A DNA stretch of 64,000 bases from Longibacter sp051155795 (lineage in GTDB: Bacteria > Bacteroidota > Rhodothermia > Rhodothermales > Salinibacteraceae). A program made the position numbers and the translations under genes. This document shows, in pieces, positions 38,216-46,583 of the stretch. Under the pieces are notes generated by a model. It had not been told where the DNA came from. It was given only the letters and a program-made list of their open reading frames with translations, and searched no databases. The DNA lies in contig NZ_DAXETW010000081.1 of the NCBI RefSeq assembly GCF_051155795.1, positions 5,477 to 69,476 on the forward strand, written 5' to 3'. The first letter of the stretch is position 1. Each line of letters opens with the position of its first letter.

Positions 38216-38255
38216 GTTTTCACCCTTTCACACCTTCACCCCTTCCCCCCTCTCC
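38216..38255 (-). repeat. TTTCACACCTTCACCC tract before the AAA gene stop
   Basis: TTTTCACCC, TTTCACACC, TTCACCCC and TTCCCCCC follow in series, ending at the 3' end of the minus-strand AAA gene. It is the same family as 37294. Confidence 0.6.
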
Positions 38256-38258
38256 GCG

Positions 38259-39812
38259 TCATCGATACCGGTCCAGTGGGTCGTCGTCTTCGCCGTCGAA
38301 ATCGTTGCCATCTGGAGGGCCGAAGCTTCCGAGCATCGATCCCATGATGTCGTTGTATGACTGCGAGCCGTCGTCGAATTCTTTCCCGATCAGCGAATTC
38401 TGATGGAGCGCCTCAAGGACGAACTCCATCATCGACGCCGTCTCCGCCGGTCCTCCTGCACTCGTATGGGTGTCGACGACGCTTTTGAGGCCGTCGATGC
38501 GATCCAGTCGCTGCGCGTAGTCGGTGAAGGACAGGTCCTGCTCGAGGTCGATCGCATTGCCTTTGGAAAACCAGCTCAGAACGTCCCGATAGGCCGGACG
38601 ACCGGACTCTTTGTCCGACGGGTCGGGGAAGTAGCGCGTAAAGATGCTGCGCACGGCCCGACCAATCAGCGTTAGCGCCACGTTCTGAGCACCTTCCTGC
38701 TCGCCTTCGTACACGAGTTCGACTTTCCCGGTAATGGCCGGTTCGATGTGCATGAGGTCGCCAATCCGGACGGTCGTTTCGTCCTCCTGGTTTAGCAGGG
38801 CACGCCGCTCGGCCGCTGAGATCAAGTCTTCCAGCGCGGCGCGGGTCACGCGGACGGACACGCCGGACTTCTGATCGATGTACTCGCTATCACGCGCCTC
38901 GAACGCGACCTGCTCGATGATTTCTCGAAAGTAGTGCGGGACGGAGACATCGACGTCGGGCTTCTCCCCGTCCGTCGCCCGATGCTGCCACGCCTCCTTC
39001 TCGGTGATCTCGATGCCGACGTCGATCGTCCGGGGATAGTGCGTGATGATCTGGCTGTCGATCCGGTCCTTCAGCGGCGTGATGAGGTTGCCCCGGCTCG
39101 TGTAGTCCTCCGGATTCGCCGAGAATACCATCATGACATCCATCGGAAACCGCACGTTGAAGCCGCGAATCTGGATGTCCTGCTCCTCCATGATGTTAAG
39201 CAGGCCGACCTGGATGCGGGGCTGCAGGTCGGGCAGCTCGTTGATCGCGAAGAGCCCGCGATTCGTGCGCGGGATGATGCCGAAGTGAATGACCTCCTCG
39301 TCGGCGTACGTCAGGCGTCGGTTGGCGGCCTTGATCGGGTCGATGTCGCCGATCAGGTCCGCGATCGTTGTATCGGGCGTCGCGAGCTTTTCGCCGTAGC
39401 GATCCGAGCGCGGCATCCACGCGACGGGGGCGTCGTGTCCATGCTCTTCAACAAGAGCACGACCCTGTTTCGTGACGGGCGCGAAGGGATTCTCGTTGAG
39501 GGGCGTGCCCTTCAAAACGGGAATATAGTCGTCCAGAAGCCGCGGGAGCATCCGGATGATACGGCTCTTCGCCTGCCCGCGCAGCCCCAGGAGAATGATA
39601 TCGTGCTTCCCCAGGATCGCGTTCTGGATCTGAGGGATGACCGTCCGATCGTACCCGATAATCCCTGGAAAGATGTCGTCCCCCGACCGAAGCTTTTTCA
39701 TCAGATTCGCCCTCATCTCGGCCTTCACGGGTCGAACCGTATACCCCGAGTCTTTCAGTTCGCCGAGCGTGGAAATGTCAGGGGGCGGTGCTTCGGGAGA
39801 CAGGCGTGCCAT
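38259..39812 (-). CDS. MgChelatase/MoxR-like AAA+ ATPase
   Basis: 517 residues. Walker A is LLGLRGQAKSRII (GxxGxxKS), and the Walker B region reads LFAINELPDLQPRIQVGLLNIMEEQDIQIRG. The second acidic residue is preceded by Asn (NEL in place of DE). The sensor segment MVFSANPEDYTSRG and arginine-finger-type LKDRIDSQI follow. This is the group of BchI-like proteins found in Bacteroidota and Deinococcus, usually annotated magnesium chelatase although chlorophyll is not made. The usual VWA-domain partner is not adjacent here. ATG 39812 is used because the conserved region follows; the frame is open to 40025. The C-terminus (DGEDDDPLDRYR) is acidic. Confidence 0.82.
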   Translation of the reverse strand: MARLSPEAPPPDISTLGELKDSGYTVRPVKAEMRANLMKKLRSGDDIFPGIIGYDRTVIPQIQNAILGKHDIILLGLRGQAKSRIIRMLPRLLDDYIPVLKGTPLNENPFAPVTKQGRALVEEHGHDAPVAWMPRSDRYGEKLATPDTTIADLIGDIDPIKAANRRLTYADEEVIHFGIIPRTNRGLFAINELPDLQPRIQVGLLNIMEEQDIQIRGFNVRFPMDVMMVFSANPEDYTSRGNLITPLKDRIDSQIITHYPRTIDVGIEITEKEAWQHRATDGEKPDVDVSVPHYFREIIEQVAFEARDSEYIDQKSGVSVRVTRAALEDLISAAERRALLNQEDETTVRIGDLMHIEPAITGKVELVYEGEQEGAQNVALTLIGRAVRSIFTRYFPDPSDKESGRPAYRDVLSWFSKGNAIDLEQDLSFTDYAQRLDRIDGLKSVVDTHTSAGGPAETASMMEFVLEALHQNSLIGKEFDDGSQSYNDIMGSMLGSFGPPDGNDFDGEDDDPLDRYR

Positions 39813-40224
39813 AACACGGGAGAGTTCGTACGGCAGAGGTGGAAAAACCGGCGAAACGAGCGGGGAATAGTGCATCTCGTTTCGGTACATCGTACTAGCG
39901 CCCGGTGTCACGCGAGGTATAATGCGCTGTTCCCCCTTCGCCCGCAACGGAGACGCAACAGTCGCCCTCCGACGCCACCCCGTCGATGCCATCTTTCTGC
40001 GACGCACCATCCGCCATTTACGCATTCGTTTCCTTTACAGGGACCCGCAACACCGGTCCCTCATACGGTCCGAACGTATCAAATACCGTGGCGCACGGCG
40101 CGTTGCTGACGGCACCGGACTCACGCTCTCTCCTCCCAGGTCACCGATCCGGGTGCCCGGGTGCCGGCGAACGCTGCGGTTTCCACACGACTCGTTTCTG
40201 TCCTCTTCCCCGACCTCGATCCAC
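39813..40224. other. 412-bp divergent spacer, no gene
   Basis: It separates the AAA gene and the small barrel gene. An exact TATAAT is at 39918-39923 on the plus strand, but the -35 position (CTAGCG) is poor. No repeats of the main families were seen. The open frame here continuing into the barrel gene has Arg/Pro-rich sequence that does not look coding. Confidence 0.5.
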
Positions 40225-40713
40225 ATGATGAAGATCTATCACCGCATCGCCTGCTTCGCTGCGCTTTTCCTCCTCGTCGGAGCCACCCTGGGACCCGCCG
40301 ATGCGCTCGCTCAGCGCACGGATGGATCGGTGGGCCTCGGCGGGCAGGTCGGCTCGCCGTCTGGCGTGACATTGAAATTCCATGATGCAAACGGGCCGTC
40401 GTACGACTTCCTCGCGGCCTGGGACCTCGATGACTTTTTCTTCCTGAACGGCCACGCACAGTTCAGCCGTCCCATCAACGCGGATAACGTGGACGGACTC
40501 GAGCTTTTCTTCGGGCCGGGCGCGTTTATCGGCTTTCAGGATACAGGTGTAAACGACGATGAAGTCGTTCTCGGCATCAGCGGTCGCATCGGCCTGAATC
40601 TGCTGCTGGAGGAACGCTTTGAATTGTTTGCCCAGCTGACTCCCCGATTCAATCTCGTACCGGAAACCGACGGGGATCTCGGCGGCGGACTTGGCTTCCG
40701 CTACTTCTTCTAA
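40225..40713 (+). CDS. Small secreted/outer-membrane barrel protein
   Basis: 162 residues. The signal peptide (IACFAALFLLVGATLGPADALAQ) is followed by six to eight short strands, including VGLGGQVGSPSGVTLKF, SYDFLAAWDL, FFLNGHAQF and LELFFGPGAFIGFQ, with the barrel-closing end GLGFRYFF. Aromatic Phe at the very C-terminus is as expected for Bam-inserted barrels. I recognise no family beyond small Bacteroidota outer-membrane barrels. ATG 40225 (MMKIYHR) is the start. Confidence 0.7.
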   Translation: MMKIYHRIACFAALFLLVGATLGPADALAQRTDGSVGLGGQVGSPSGVTLKFHDANGPSYDFLAAWDLDDFFFLNGHAQFSRPINADNVDGLELFFGPGAFIGFQDTGVNDDEVVLGISGRIGLNLLLEERFELFAQLTPRFNLVPETDGDLGGGLGFRYFF

Positions 40714-40897
40714 GTCGGGACTCACGCGTCGGGACCCGTTTCCGATGCGATCTGCCGGATGACCCGCGAAGACGACCCGGATCCTCCGTCCCCGGTGGAC
40801 CGGGTCGTTCGTGGGTCGGGACTCATGAGACCAAGTGAATCGGCGCTGTGGTTCGCCTTCTCGACCCCCGTGCAATTCCAGGCGGCACCCTGCGGAG

Positions 40898-40950
40898 CAA
40901 ACATGCCGTGGTCAGACACGCAATGATCAAACATGCGGTGGTCAGAAACC
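40898..40950 (-). repeat. Imperfect 15-16-bp direct repeats CATGCSGTGGTCAGA
   Basis: CATGCCGTGGTCAGAC, ACGCAATGATCAAA and CATGCGGTGGTCAGAA follow in tandem. It lies at the 3' side of the propeller lipoprotein gene. Confidence 0.55.
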
Positions 40951-40965
40951 GATCGGTCGTCTATC

Positions 40966-42033
40966 CTACTGCACATTGTCGCCGGCGTCGAGGGAGTCGA
41001 CCGGCTCGTCGCCGACCCACCGGTAGAGGCGGAGTTCGGGATCGGGCAGTGTTAGCGCCACGGCAACGTCCACCGTATCCCCTGACACGCGCACGTCCAC
41101 GTCGCGCGGATAGAGACTCCCCTCTCGCGGTGCTCCGGTTCCGGAAAGGATCCGCTGCAGGCGCCCGTCGCGGCCGTACACGTCGACGCGCATGATGCTC
41201 GGTCGCAGATTCAAGACGTAGAGGTGATTGCCCACGGGAGCCGCCGAGGCCGACAGTACCGGGGCGTTGTCCACGTCGCCCTGGAGGAAGCGATAGCTGC
41301 GCTCGAGCATCGGCGAGTCGAACCCAAGGAGTGCGAGGGTGTCCGGCGGAGCGCTCGGTGCCGGCAGGGAAAAGAGGTCCACAACCGGCCGATACCCGGT
41401 CAGGCTGACGAGCCGATCGTCCCAGATGCGCAGGAAGCCGGCATGCCGCCAGAAGGGACCGGACAATTCCATGGTCGGCGACATGTGCCCGGACGGCGTC
41501 ACGCGGCCGATCGTACTTGCGATATCGGTCCCGACGACTTTCGCATACAGGGCGGTGTCGGTCGCTACGACGTACGCCAGGGACTGCTCGGACGGGCGCT
41601 GCAGCGGCGTTGACGCATCCGGGACCCGTTCCCCATCCACCAGGGCATCGATCCGGTTGGCGCCGGCATTGAACACGAGAACCGTGTCGCCACGGATTCC
41701 CGCCAGGTACGGGACGTCCAGTCCTTCCGGGTCATGCGTTGCCACGTGGCGTCCGTCCGCGGTGTATCGGTACAGCAGATCCTGCTCGGCATCGCTCACC
41801 ACGACATCGCCCCCGGGGAGAAATCGCACGCTCCGCGGGAACGACATCGGCTGACCCTCCGGTCCGCTCGTGGTCCAGACGAGGCGAAGCGAGACGGTCG
41901 GCGCCTCCTGCGCGACCTGACGCGACGTCGAGTCGGCCGGCGTCAACCCCTCCTCCTGCTGCCGCCGACAACCGGACGGCGTGCAGCCGGCAATAAATAC
42001 GGTGACGGCCAGGAGCAGGAGGATAGGACGCAT
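40966..42033 (-). CDS. Lipoprotein with a predicted beta-propeller (NHL/6-bladed type)
   Basis: 355 residues. The lipobox is LLAVTVFIAGC, then a Cys/Arg/Gln-rich linker. The body consists of repeated strands with PRSVRFLPGGDVVVSDAEQDLLYRY, VPYLAGIRGDTVLVFNAGANRI and NLRPSIMRVDVYGRDGRL, as in NHL-like propellers or 6-bladed propellers of Bacteroidota. It may be a periplasmic sensor or binding protein; the ligand is unknown. The start is the ATG at 42033, 45 bp after the HtrA stop on the same strand, so the two may be one operon. Confidence 0.75.
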   Translation of the reverse strand: MRPILLLLAVTVFIAGCTPSGCRRQQEEGLTPADSTSRQVAQEAPTVSLRLVWTTSGPEGQPMSFPRSVRFLPGGDVVVSDAEQDLLYRYTADGRHVATHDPEGLDVPYLAGIRGDTVLVFNAGANRIDALVDGERVPDASTPLQRPSEQSLAYVVATDTALYAKVVGTDIASTIGRVTPSGHMSPTMELSGPFWRHAGFLRIWDDRLVSLTGYRPVVDLFSLPAPSAPPDTLALLGFDSPMLERSYRFLQGDVDNAPVLSASAAPVGNHLYVLNLRPSIMRVDVYGRDGRLQRILSGTGAPREGSLYPRDVDVRVSGDTVDVAVALTLPDPELRLYRWVGDEPVDSLDAGDNVQ

Positions 42034-42078
42034 GGAGGGAGGAGTTCGGAAAGAGGGGGCTGCGAGACGGGGGATCTG

Positions 42079-43233
42079 CTACTCCTGGCGACCGAGGCGC
42101 ATCGGGAGAGTCAGCACGTCGCCGTTTCGCCGAATTCGAATGCGGATCTCGTCGCCGGGGCGATAATCGTAAATACGGGCCACGTAGTCCTCACGCGTGT
42201 CGACCATTTCCCCATCAATGCTCAAAATTACGTCGTACGGTTTGATGCCGGCGTCGTCGGCAGGCGACCCAGGATCAATGTCGCGTACGAGCACACCGCG
42301 GACCTGGTCGATCTCCAGGATGTTGGCAATTCGCGGCGTTATCGTCGTCAGATAAAGCCCTGTGTAATACGACCGATCGACGCTCCCGTTTTCCCGAAGC
42401 TCGTCGATGATTCGTGAGGCCTTTTGCGCCGGAACGGCAAAGCCGATCCCGATCGACCCGCCGGATTCGCTGTAGATCGCCGTGTTCACGCCGATCACCT
42501 CCCCGGTTGCGTTAACGAGCGGGCCACCTGAATTTCCACGATTAATGGCTGCATCCGTCTGGATCATGTCGCGGTAAAGGCGTCCTTGCCGTCCAGATTG
42601 CAGGTTTCGGTCGGTGGCGCTGACCACACCGACGGTGACCGACGGCTCCGCCGACTCGAACAGGCCGAACGGATTCCCCAGCGCAATCACCCATTCCCCG
42701 ACGATCGGCGCGGCCGTCGTGTCGAAGGCGAGGTAGGGTAGCGCCTCGTCGGCCTCCACTTTCAGGAGGGCCAGATCCGTCGCTGCGTCGCTTCCAACCA
42801 GTTCGGCTGGCATGGTTCGGCCGTCGGGCATGTATACGTCGATCTCGGTCGCATTGCCAGCAACATGGTCATTCGTCACGATATAGCCGTCGGGAGATAT
42901 GACGAACCCGCTACCCACACTTTCGACCTGCTGCTCACGAACGCGGGGACGGCGAAAGAAATTCCGGAAGAAGGGATCGTCGTAGAAGCTCGCCATGGGG
43001 TCGCGGACGCGCCGGACCTCGACCACGTTGACGTTCACAACCGCCGGAGAGACGGCGGATACAGCGCGCGTGATGGCATTCTGACGCGACTGGCTGACGT
43101 TTTCCTGGACCGGCGTCGTATCGGAAACATCCGGGCGCTGCGGTGGCGGCACTTCCTGAGACTGGACCTCCGTTCTGCACCCCACGAGCGTGAGCACCAA
43201 GAAAAGGACCCAGCACAACCGTACCCATTGCAT
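42079..43233 (-). CDS. HtrA/Deg-family periplasmic serine protease, lipoprotein
   Basis: 384 residues: lipobox (FLVLTLVGC), trypsin-like domain with His in IVTNDHVAGNATEI, Asp in SDAATDLALLKVEA and Ser in NRGNSGGPLVN, and one C-terminal PDZ domain (VRGVLVRDIDPGSPADDAGIKPYDVILSIDGEMV). Such proteases degrade or refold misfolded envelope proteins. A single PDZ and lipid anchor make it DegS/DegQ-like in layout rather than DegP. ATG 43233 gives the lipoprotein signal; an open frame to 43443 is not conserved. The propeller lipoprotein follows closely. Confidence 0.92.
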   Translation of the reverse strand: MQWVRLCWVLFLVLTLVGCRTEVQSQEVPPPQRPDVSDTTPVQENVSQSRQNAITRAVSAVSPAVVNVNVVEVRRVRDPMASFYDDPFFRNFFRRPRVREQQVESVGSGFVISPDGYIVTNDHVAGNATEIDVYMPDGRTMPAELVGSDAATDLALLKVEADEALPYLAFDTTAAPIVGEWVIALGNPFGLFESAEPSVTVGVVSATDRNLQSGRQGRLYRDMIQTDAAINRGNSGGPLVNATGEVIGVNTAIYSESGGSIGIGFAVPAQKASRIIDELRENGSVDRSYYTGLYLTTITPRIANILEIDQVRGVLVRDIDPGSPADDAGIKPYDVILSIDGEMVDTREDYVARIYDYRPGDEIRIRIRRNGDVLTLPMRLGRQE

Positions 43234-43526
43234 ATCGCTTCGTTCATCTGATGCACATCCTTGGGGGGCCGCCGCCCGGCGTGCTTCACCAATGCTCGGG
43301 CGGGGAATCGAGGCGTTTAGTCTGCGGAAGCAGATGGGTTCCATGCGGGATGCACCGGTGCCTTTCCTCGCCTGATCGAAACCTTCGATGGTGGGGGTTG
43401 CGGCGGAATAGATTCGAGAAGCCCGACACGTCCACGTTGGCATCTTCTACGCGGATCGGACCACGTTCCGGAACGCGCCCGCACTTGTCCTTAACTTTTA
43501 TTTCACAGAAAAGGCCATCCATCCGG

Positions 43527-43555
43527 TTGACGAGGTACGCCCCGATCGATATCGT
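43527..43555 (+). promoter_or_regulatory. Candidate sigma-70-type promoter of the heme-uptake locus
   Basis: TTGACG (43527-43532), a 17-base spacer and TATCGT (43550-43555). Transcription would start near 43562, at the edge of the palindrome at 43568. Confidence 0.5.
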
Positions 43556-43567
43556 AGTAATAGTTAT

Positions 43568-43577
43568 TTAGACCTAA
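43568..43577. promoter_or_regulatory. Palindrome TTAGACCTAA at the predicted transcript start
   Basis: TTAG-AC-CTAA is a 10-bp inverted repeat in the 5' leader just before the receptor gene. It resembles half of DtxR/IdeR-type boxes (TTAGG...CCTAA) but lacks the full 19-bp site. An iron-dependent repressor would be a logical binder. This is inference. Confidence 0.35.
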
Positions 43578-43593
43578 TCCAGATAAGGATACG

Positions 43594-45726
43594 ATGCGTG
43601 CGATTCGCTCGGTTCTCGCCTTCGCTGTCGGCATGATGCTACTTGCTGCAACCGTCACCGGGGCGGCGGCGCAGTCATCCGGGGAAACCGCCACACCGGA
43701 TACGACGGCTGACGACACGAGCGCCGCGGCGGCCCTGGGCGCACCGGTGGAAATGGATGAACTCGTGGTGACCGCAACGAAGACCTACACCGCTCCCGAA
43801 GACCTCTCCGTCCCCGTTTCGGTCATCACGGGGGAGATCATCGACCGGCAGGGCGCCACGCGTCTATCGGACCTCCTCGCGGTACAGCCAGGCCTGACGC
43901 TCAACTACGACCACGGCGCCGGTCTGCAGATTCAGGGCCTCGGCGCCGACTACACGCTCGTCCTCGTGAATGGGCAGCGCGTCGTCGGGCGAACCGCGGG
44001 AACGCTGAATCTCGACCGGATCTCCGTCCGGGGCATCGAGCGGGTAGAGGTGGTTCGCGGGCCCTCGTCGTCGCTCTACGGCAGTGAGGCGCTTGCAGGC
44101 GTCGTCAACATCATCACGAAAACCCCCGACGCCAAGCTCGGCGGTGAGGTCCGGACCCGGTACGGGACGCACGGCACCTCCGATGTGGCCGTTCATGCGG
44201 AGAGCGGCGGAAGCACGCAGGCGTCCATGACGCTGCAGCGATACGCATCGGCCGGATACGACCTCGTCCCCGAGACCGTGTCCCCGACCGTCCCATCCTT
44301 CTCGGACTACACGGCGCGTGCCTCGGTCCGCCGCGACCTGAGCAACTCGACGCACGTCCAGCTTCGGGGTCGCGCGACGCACGAGCAGCAGAACAGCCGG
44401 GTCGAAGTGCGGGGCAAAACCGGCCTGTTCGACGAGTCTGCCGAGCGGACGGACTGGAGCGTAACCCCGCAAGTGACGCATACGGTGCGCCCCGGCACGA
44501 AACTGACCGGATCCGTGCACGCAGCCGGCTACCATACGCGGCGGAATCTGCAGCGAACAGACGCCAACGCGACCCTGGAGAACAGCGGCTACAACCAGCT
44601 CTTCACCAAGGCCGACGTGGAGGGGACCGCCACGCTCGGACGCCGGCACCTGCTGACCGCCGGCACCGGTTTCATTCACGAATCGGTCGACGCCGACCGC
44701 GTTGTCGGCGACCGATCCGGCGGCTTCGTCTTCGTCCAGGACGAATGGACGCCGACGAAGCGTCTCACGGTGGTCCCCGGAGCCCGGCTTGACATCCACA
44801 CCGACTACGCAACCCGTCTCAGCCCGCGCCTGTCTTCGCTCTATCGCCTGTCGGACACCGTCCGCCTGCGGGCATCGGTCGGCAGCGGATACAAAGCACC
44901 GGCCTTCCGCCAGCTGTACCTCAACTTCACCAACGCACGGGTTGGCTACACCGTGCTCGGCGCGGAATATGTTCGGTCTGAACTGGCCGAGATCGAGGAG
45001 AACGGTCAGATTCAGTCCTTCCTCCGCGAGCCATCCGGGCTGGGAGGCGCCCTGGAAGCCGAGCGATCCCTGGCGTTCAACGTCGGCGCAACGGTACAGC
45101 CCGTCGACGCCGTCTCGGCCGAGGTCAATCTCTTTCACAACGAGATTGACAACCTGATCGACACGCAACCGGTCGCGACGAAAACCAACGGGCAGCAGGT
45201 CTTCACCTACTTCAACCGCGGATCCGTCTACACCCGCGGCATCGAGGCGCAGACGACGCTTCAGCCCACGTCCGCCCTCCGGGCAACGATCAGCTACACG
45301 TTCCTTCAGGCCCGAGACCGGGATGTCCTTCAGGACCTTGAAGCCGGACGGATATACCGGCGGAACGCGTCCGGACGGGATGTTCGGGTCACGAAAAGCG
45401 ACTACGGCGGCCTGACCGGGCGCTCCCGGCATACGGCAACCGTTCAGTTCGCATACGAGATCAACCCGATCGGCCTCACCGCCTCCGTTCAAGGACGGTA
45501 CCGCGGGCGGTACGGCTTTGCCGATCTCAACGGCAATGGCATCGTCGATACGGATGCCGAATATGCGCCTGCACACGGCACCCTCGCCGCCGTGCTTACC
45601 AAAACCGTATTCCAAGATCATGCTGTCGTGATCGGGGTGAACAACGTCACCGACCACCGCGATGCGATCCACACGCCGCATTTATCCGGGCGTGAATGGT
45701 TCGCCGAGTTGAAGCTGTCGTTCTAA
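43594..45726 (+). CDS. hmuR: TonB-dependent outer-membrane receptor for heme (HmuR-like)
   Basis: 710 residues: signal peptide (AVGMMLLAATVTGAAAQ), TonB box region (MDELVVTATKTYTAPEDL), plug domain (QPGLTLNYDHGAGLQIQGLGADYTLVLVNGQRV...IERVEVVRGPSSSLYGSEALAGVVNIITK) and a 22-strand barrel ending GREWFAELKLSF. The plug is of the BtuB/heme type. Ligand assignment rests on neighbours: HmuY, a complete hemin ABC transporter and HmuS follow on the same strand. FRAP/NPDL signature boxes of heme receptors were not clearly seen, so cobalamin or a siderophore cannot be excluded from this protein alone. The start is the ATG at 43594 with AAGGAT before it. Confidence 0.88.
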   Translation: MRAIRSVLAFAVGMMLLAATVTGAAAQSSGETATPDTTADDTSAAAALGAPVEMDELVVTATKTYTAPEDLSVPVSVITGEIIDRQGATRLSDLLAVQPGLTLNYDHGAGLQIQGLGADYTLVLVNGQRVVGRTAGTLNLDRISVRGIERVEVVRGPSSSLYGSEALAGVVNIITKTPDAKLGGEVRTRYGTHGTSDVAVHAESGGSTQASMTLQRYASAGYDLVPETVSPTVPSFSDYTARASVRRDLSNSTHVQLRGRATHEQQNSRVEVRGKTGLFDESAERTDWSVTPQVTHTVRPGTKLTGSVHAAGYHTRRNLQRTDANATLENSGYNQLFTKADVEGTATLGRRHLLTAGTGFIHESVDADRVVGDRSGGFVFVQDEWTPTKRLTVVPGARLDIHTDYATRLSPRLSSLYRLSDTVRLRASVGSGYKAPAFRQLYLNFTNARVGYTVLGAEYVRSELAEIEENGQIQSFLREPSGLGGALEAERSLAFNVGATVQPVDAVSAEVNLFHNEIDNLIDTQPVATKTNGQQVFTYFNRGSVYTRGIEAQTTLQPTSALRATISYTFLQARDRDVLQDLEAGRIYRRNASGRDVRVTKSDYGGLTGRSRHTATVQFAYEINPIGLTASVQGRYRGRYGFADLNGNGIVDTDAEYAPAHGTLAAVLTKTVFQDHAVVIGVNNVTDHRDAIHTPHLSGREWFAELKLSF

Positions 45727-45798
45727 CCGATGCCCAATCGTCGGCACCTCCACTCAAGGTTCACTTCACGCATCACCTGTTTCACTTTCCCACCTACC

Positions 45799-46458
45799 AT
45801 GAAGACCGTAATCTCTACGCTTCGTTCTTTCCCCACCCTGATTCTGGGCCTCGCGCTCGTGCTGACGATTTCGGGGTGTGATAGCACCGACTCGATGTCT
45901 GACGAGCAGGAAACGCTGACCGACCCGATCACGGTGCAGGATCTGCCGGCGGATCCGGCGACATCCATTGGCCCCCGAGGCCCCGTCGGCACCGGGGAGT
46001 ATACGTTCTACAGTCTCCGCGAAGACCGCGTGGTCGATGATTCGACCTCCACGGAATGGGACATCGCACTGCAGTCGACAAACATTCTCATCAACGGCGG
46101 GACGAGCGGCCCCGGCAACGGCGCCGGATACGTTGCCGAACTCGGATTTGAGGAGGTCGCTATGGTCGATGAAGACGACCTGATCGTCGACGACGCGGAC
46201 GCGGGCACGTTCGCCGTTCCGCCGGGGTCCGGCAATGGCTGGTACACCTACAACTCCGGGGGCGATAACTACGTCCGTCCCATTCCCGGCCGCACGATCA
46301 TCGTCCGCACGGGCGACGGAAACGGCTTTGCCAAAATCCGGATCGTGAGTTACTACCAGGGCAACCCGGACATTCCCATGGAGAACCGGGATCAGCACCC
46401 CGGGCGCTACTACACGTTCGAGTACGTCTACCAGTCCGACGGGACGAGCCTGCAGTAG
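45799..46458 (+). CDS. hmuY: HmuY-family heme-binding lipoprotein
   Basis: 219 residues. The lipoprotein signal LVLTISGCDS is followed by a mature HmuY-like (PF14064) domain. TGEYTFYSLREDRVV, STEWDIALQSTNILINGGTSGPG and the long beta-rich end (YYTFEYVYQSDG) match the family, in which SxxWDIAF-type strands recur. HmuY proteins of Porphyromonas capture heme at the cell surface and hand it to the receptor. The Porphyromonas His ligands are not obvious here. The gene starts 73 bp after the receptor stop and lies upstream of the binding protein, so it is probably in the same operon. ATG 45799 is the start. Confidence 0.85.
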   Translation: MKTVISTLRSFPTLILGLALVLTISGCDSTDSMSDEQETLTDPITVQDLPADPATSIGPRGPVGTGEYTFYSLREDRVVDDSTSTEWDIALQSTNILINGGTSGPGNGAGYVAELGFEEVAMVDEDDLIVDDADAGTFAVPPGSGNGWYTYNSGGDNYVRPIPGRTIIVRTGDGNGFAKIRIVSYYQGNPDIPMENRDQHPGRYYTFEYVYQSDGTSLQ

Positions 46459-46583
46459 GCGGGCTCGCTGCCACGCTTGAGGCCGACGCCGCCCTCCTTG
46501 CATCCGTGCGACGCCCATTCGTCCGGTTCGCAACGGTCTCTCCCCGCTCTCATCTGACATCTTCGACGAGAACTACGACCGGT

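Larger units (their letters stand above)
37842..38258. other. 417-bp spacer with three kinds of simple repeat, no gene
   Basis: Starting from 37884 there are GTTGAGGC, GTTGGATC, GTTGGAAG units, then GAGAATT, GGGAATT, GCGGATT heptamers to about 37948, and a TTTCACCCTTTCACACCTTCACC tract at the far end. The middle (37950-38210) has no convincing ORF. It contains a 6-bp inverted repeat AGTACG/CGTACT near 38055-38083. Confidence 0.55.
43234..43593. other. 360-bp divergent spacer with the heme-locus promoter region
   Basis: The spacer lies between htrA (minus) and the heme receptor (plus). The right half is AT-rich from 43480. It holds the candidate -35/-10 pair at 43527-43555, a TTAGACCTAA palindrome and an AAGGAT ribosome binding site before the receptor start. 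No gene is supported. Confidence 0.55.

Noticed and set aside
43490..43593. Cobalamin riboswitch before the TonB-dependent receptor
   Set aside because: The 5' leader is under 40 bases after the predicted start and has no B12-box-like sequence; neighbours indicate heme.
43864..45681. 605-codon open frame on the minus strand inside the heme receptor gene
   Set aside because: It lies wholly opposite the receptor gene and shows no domain, signal or conserved motif.
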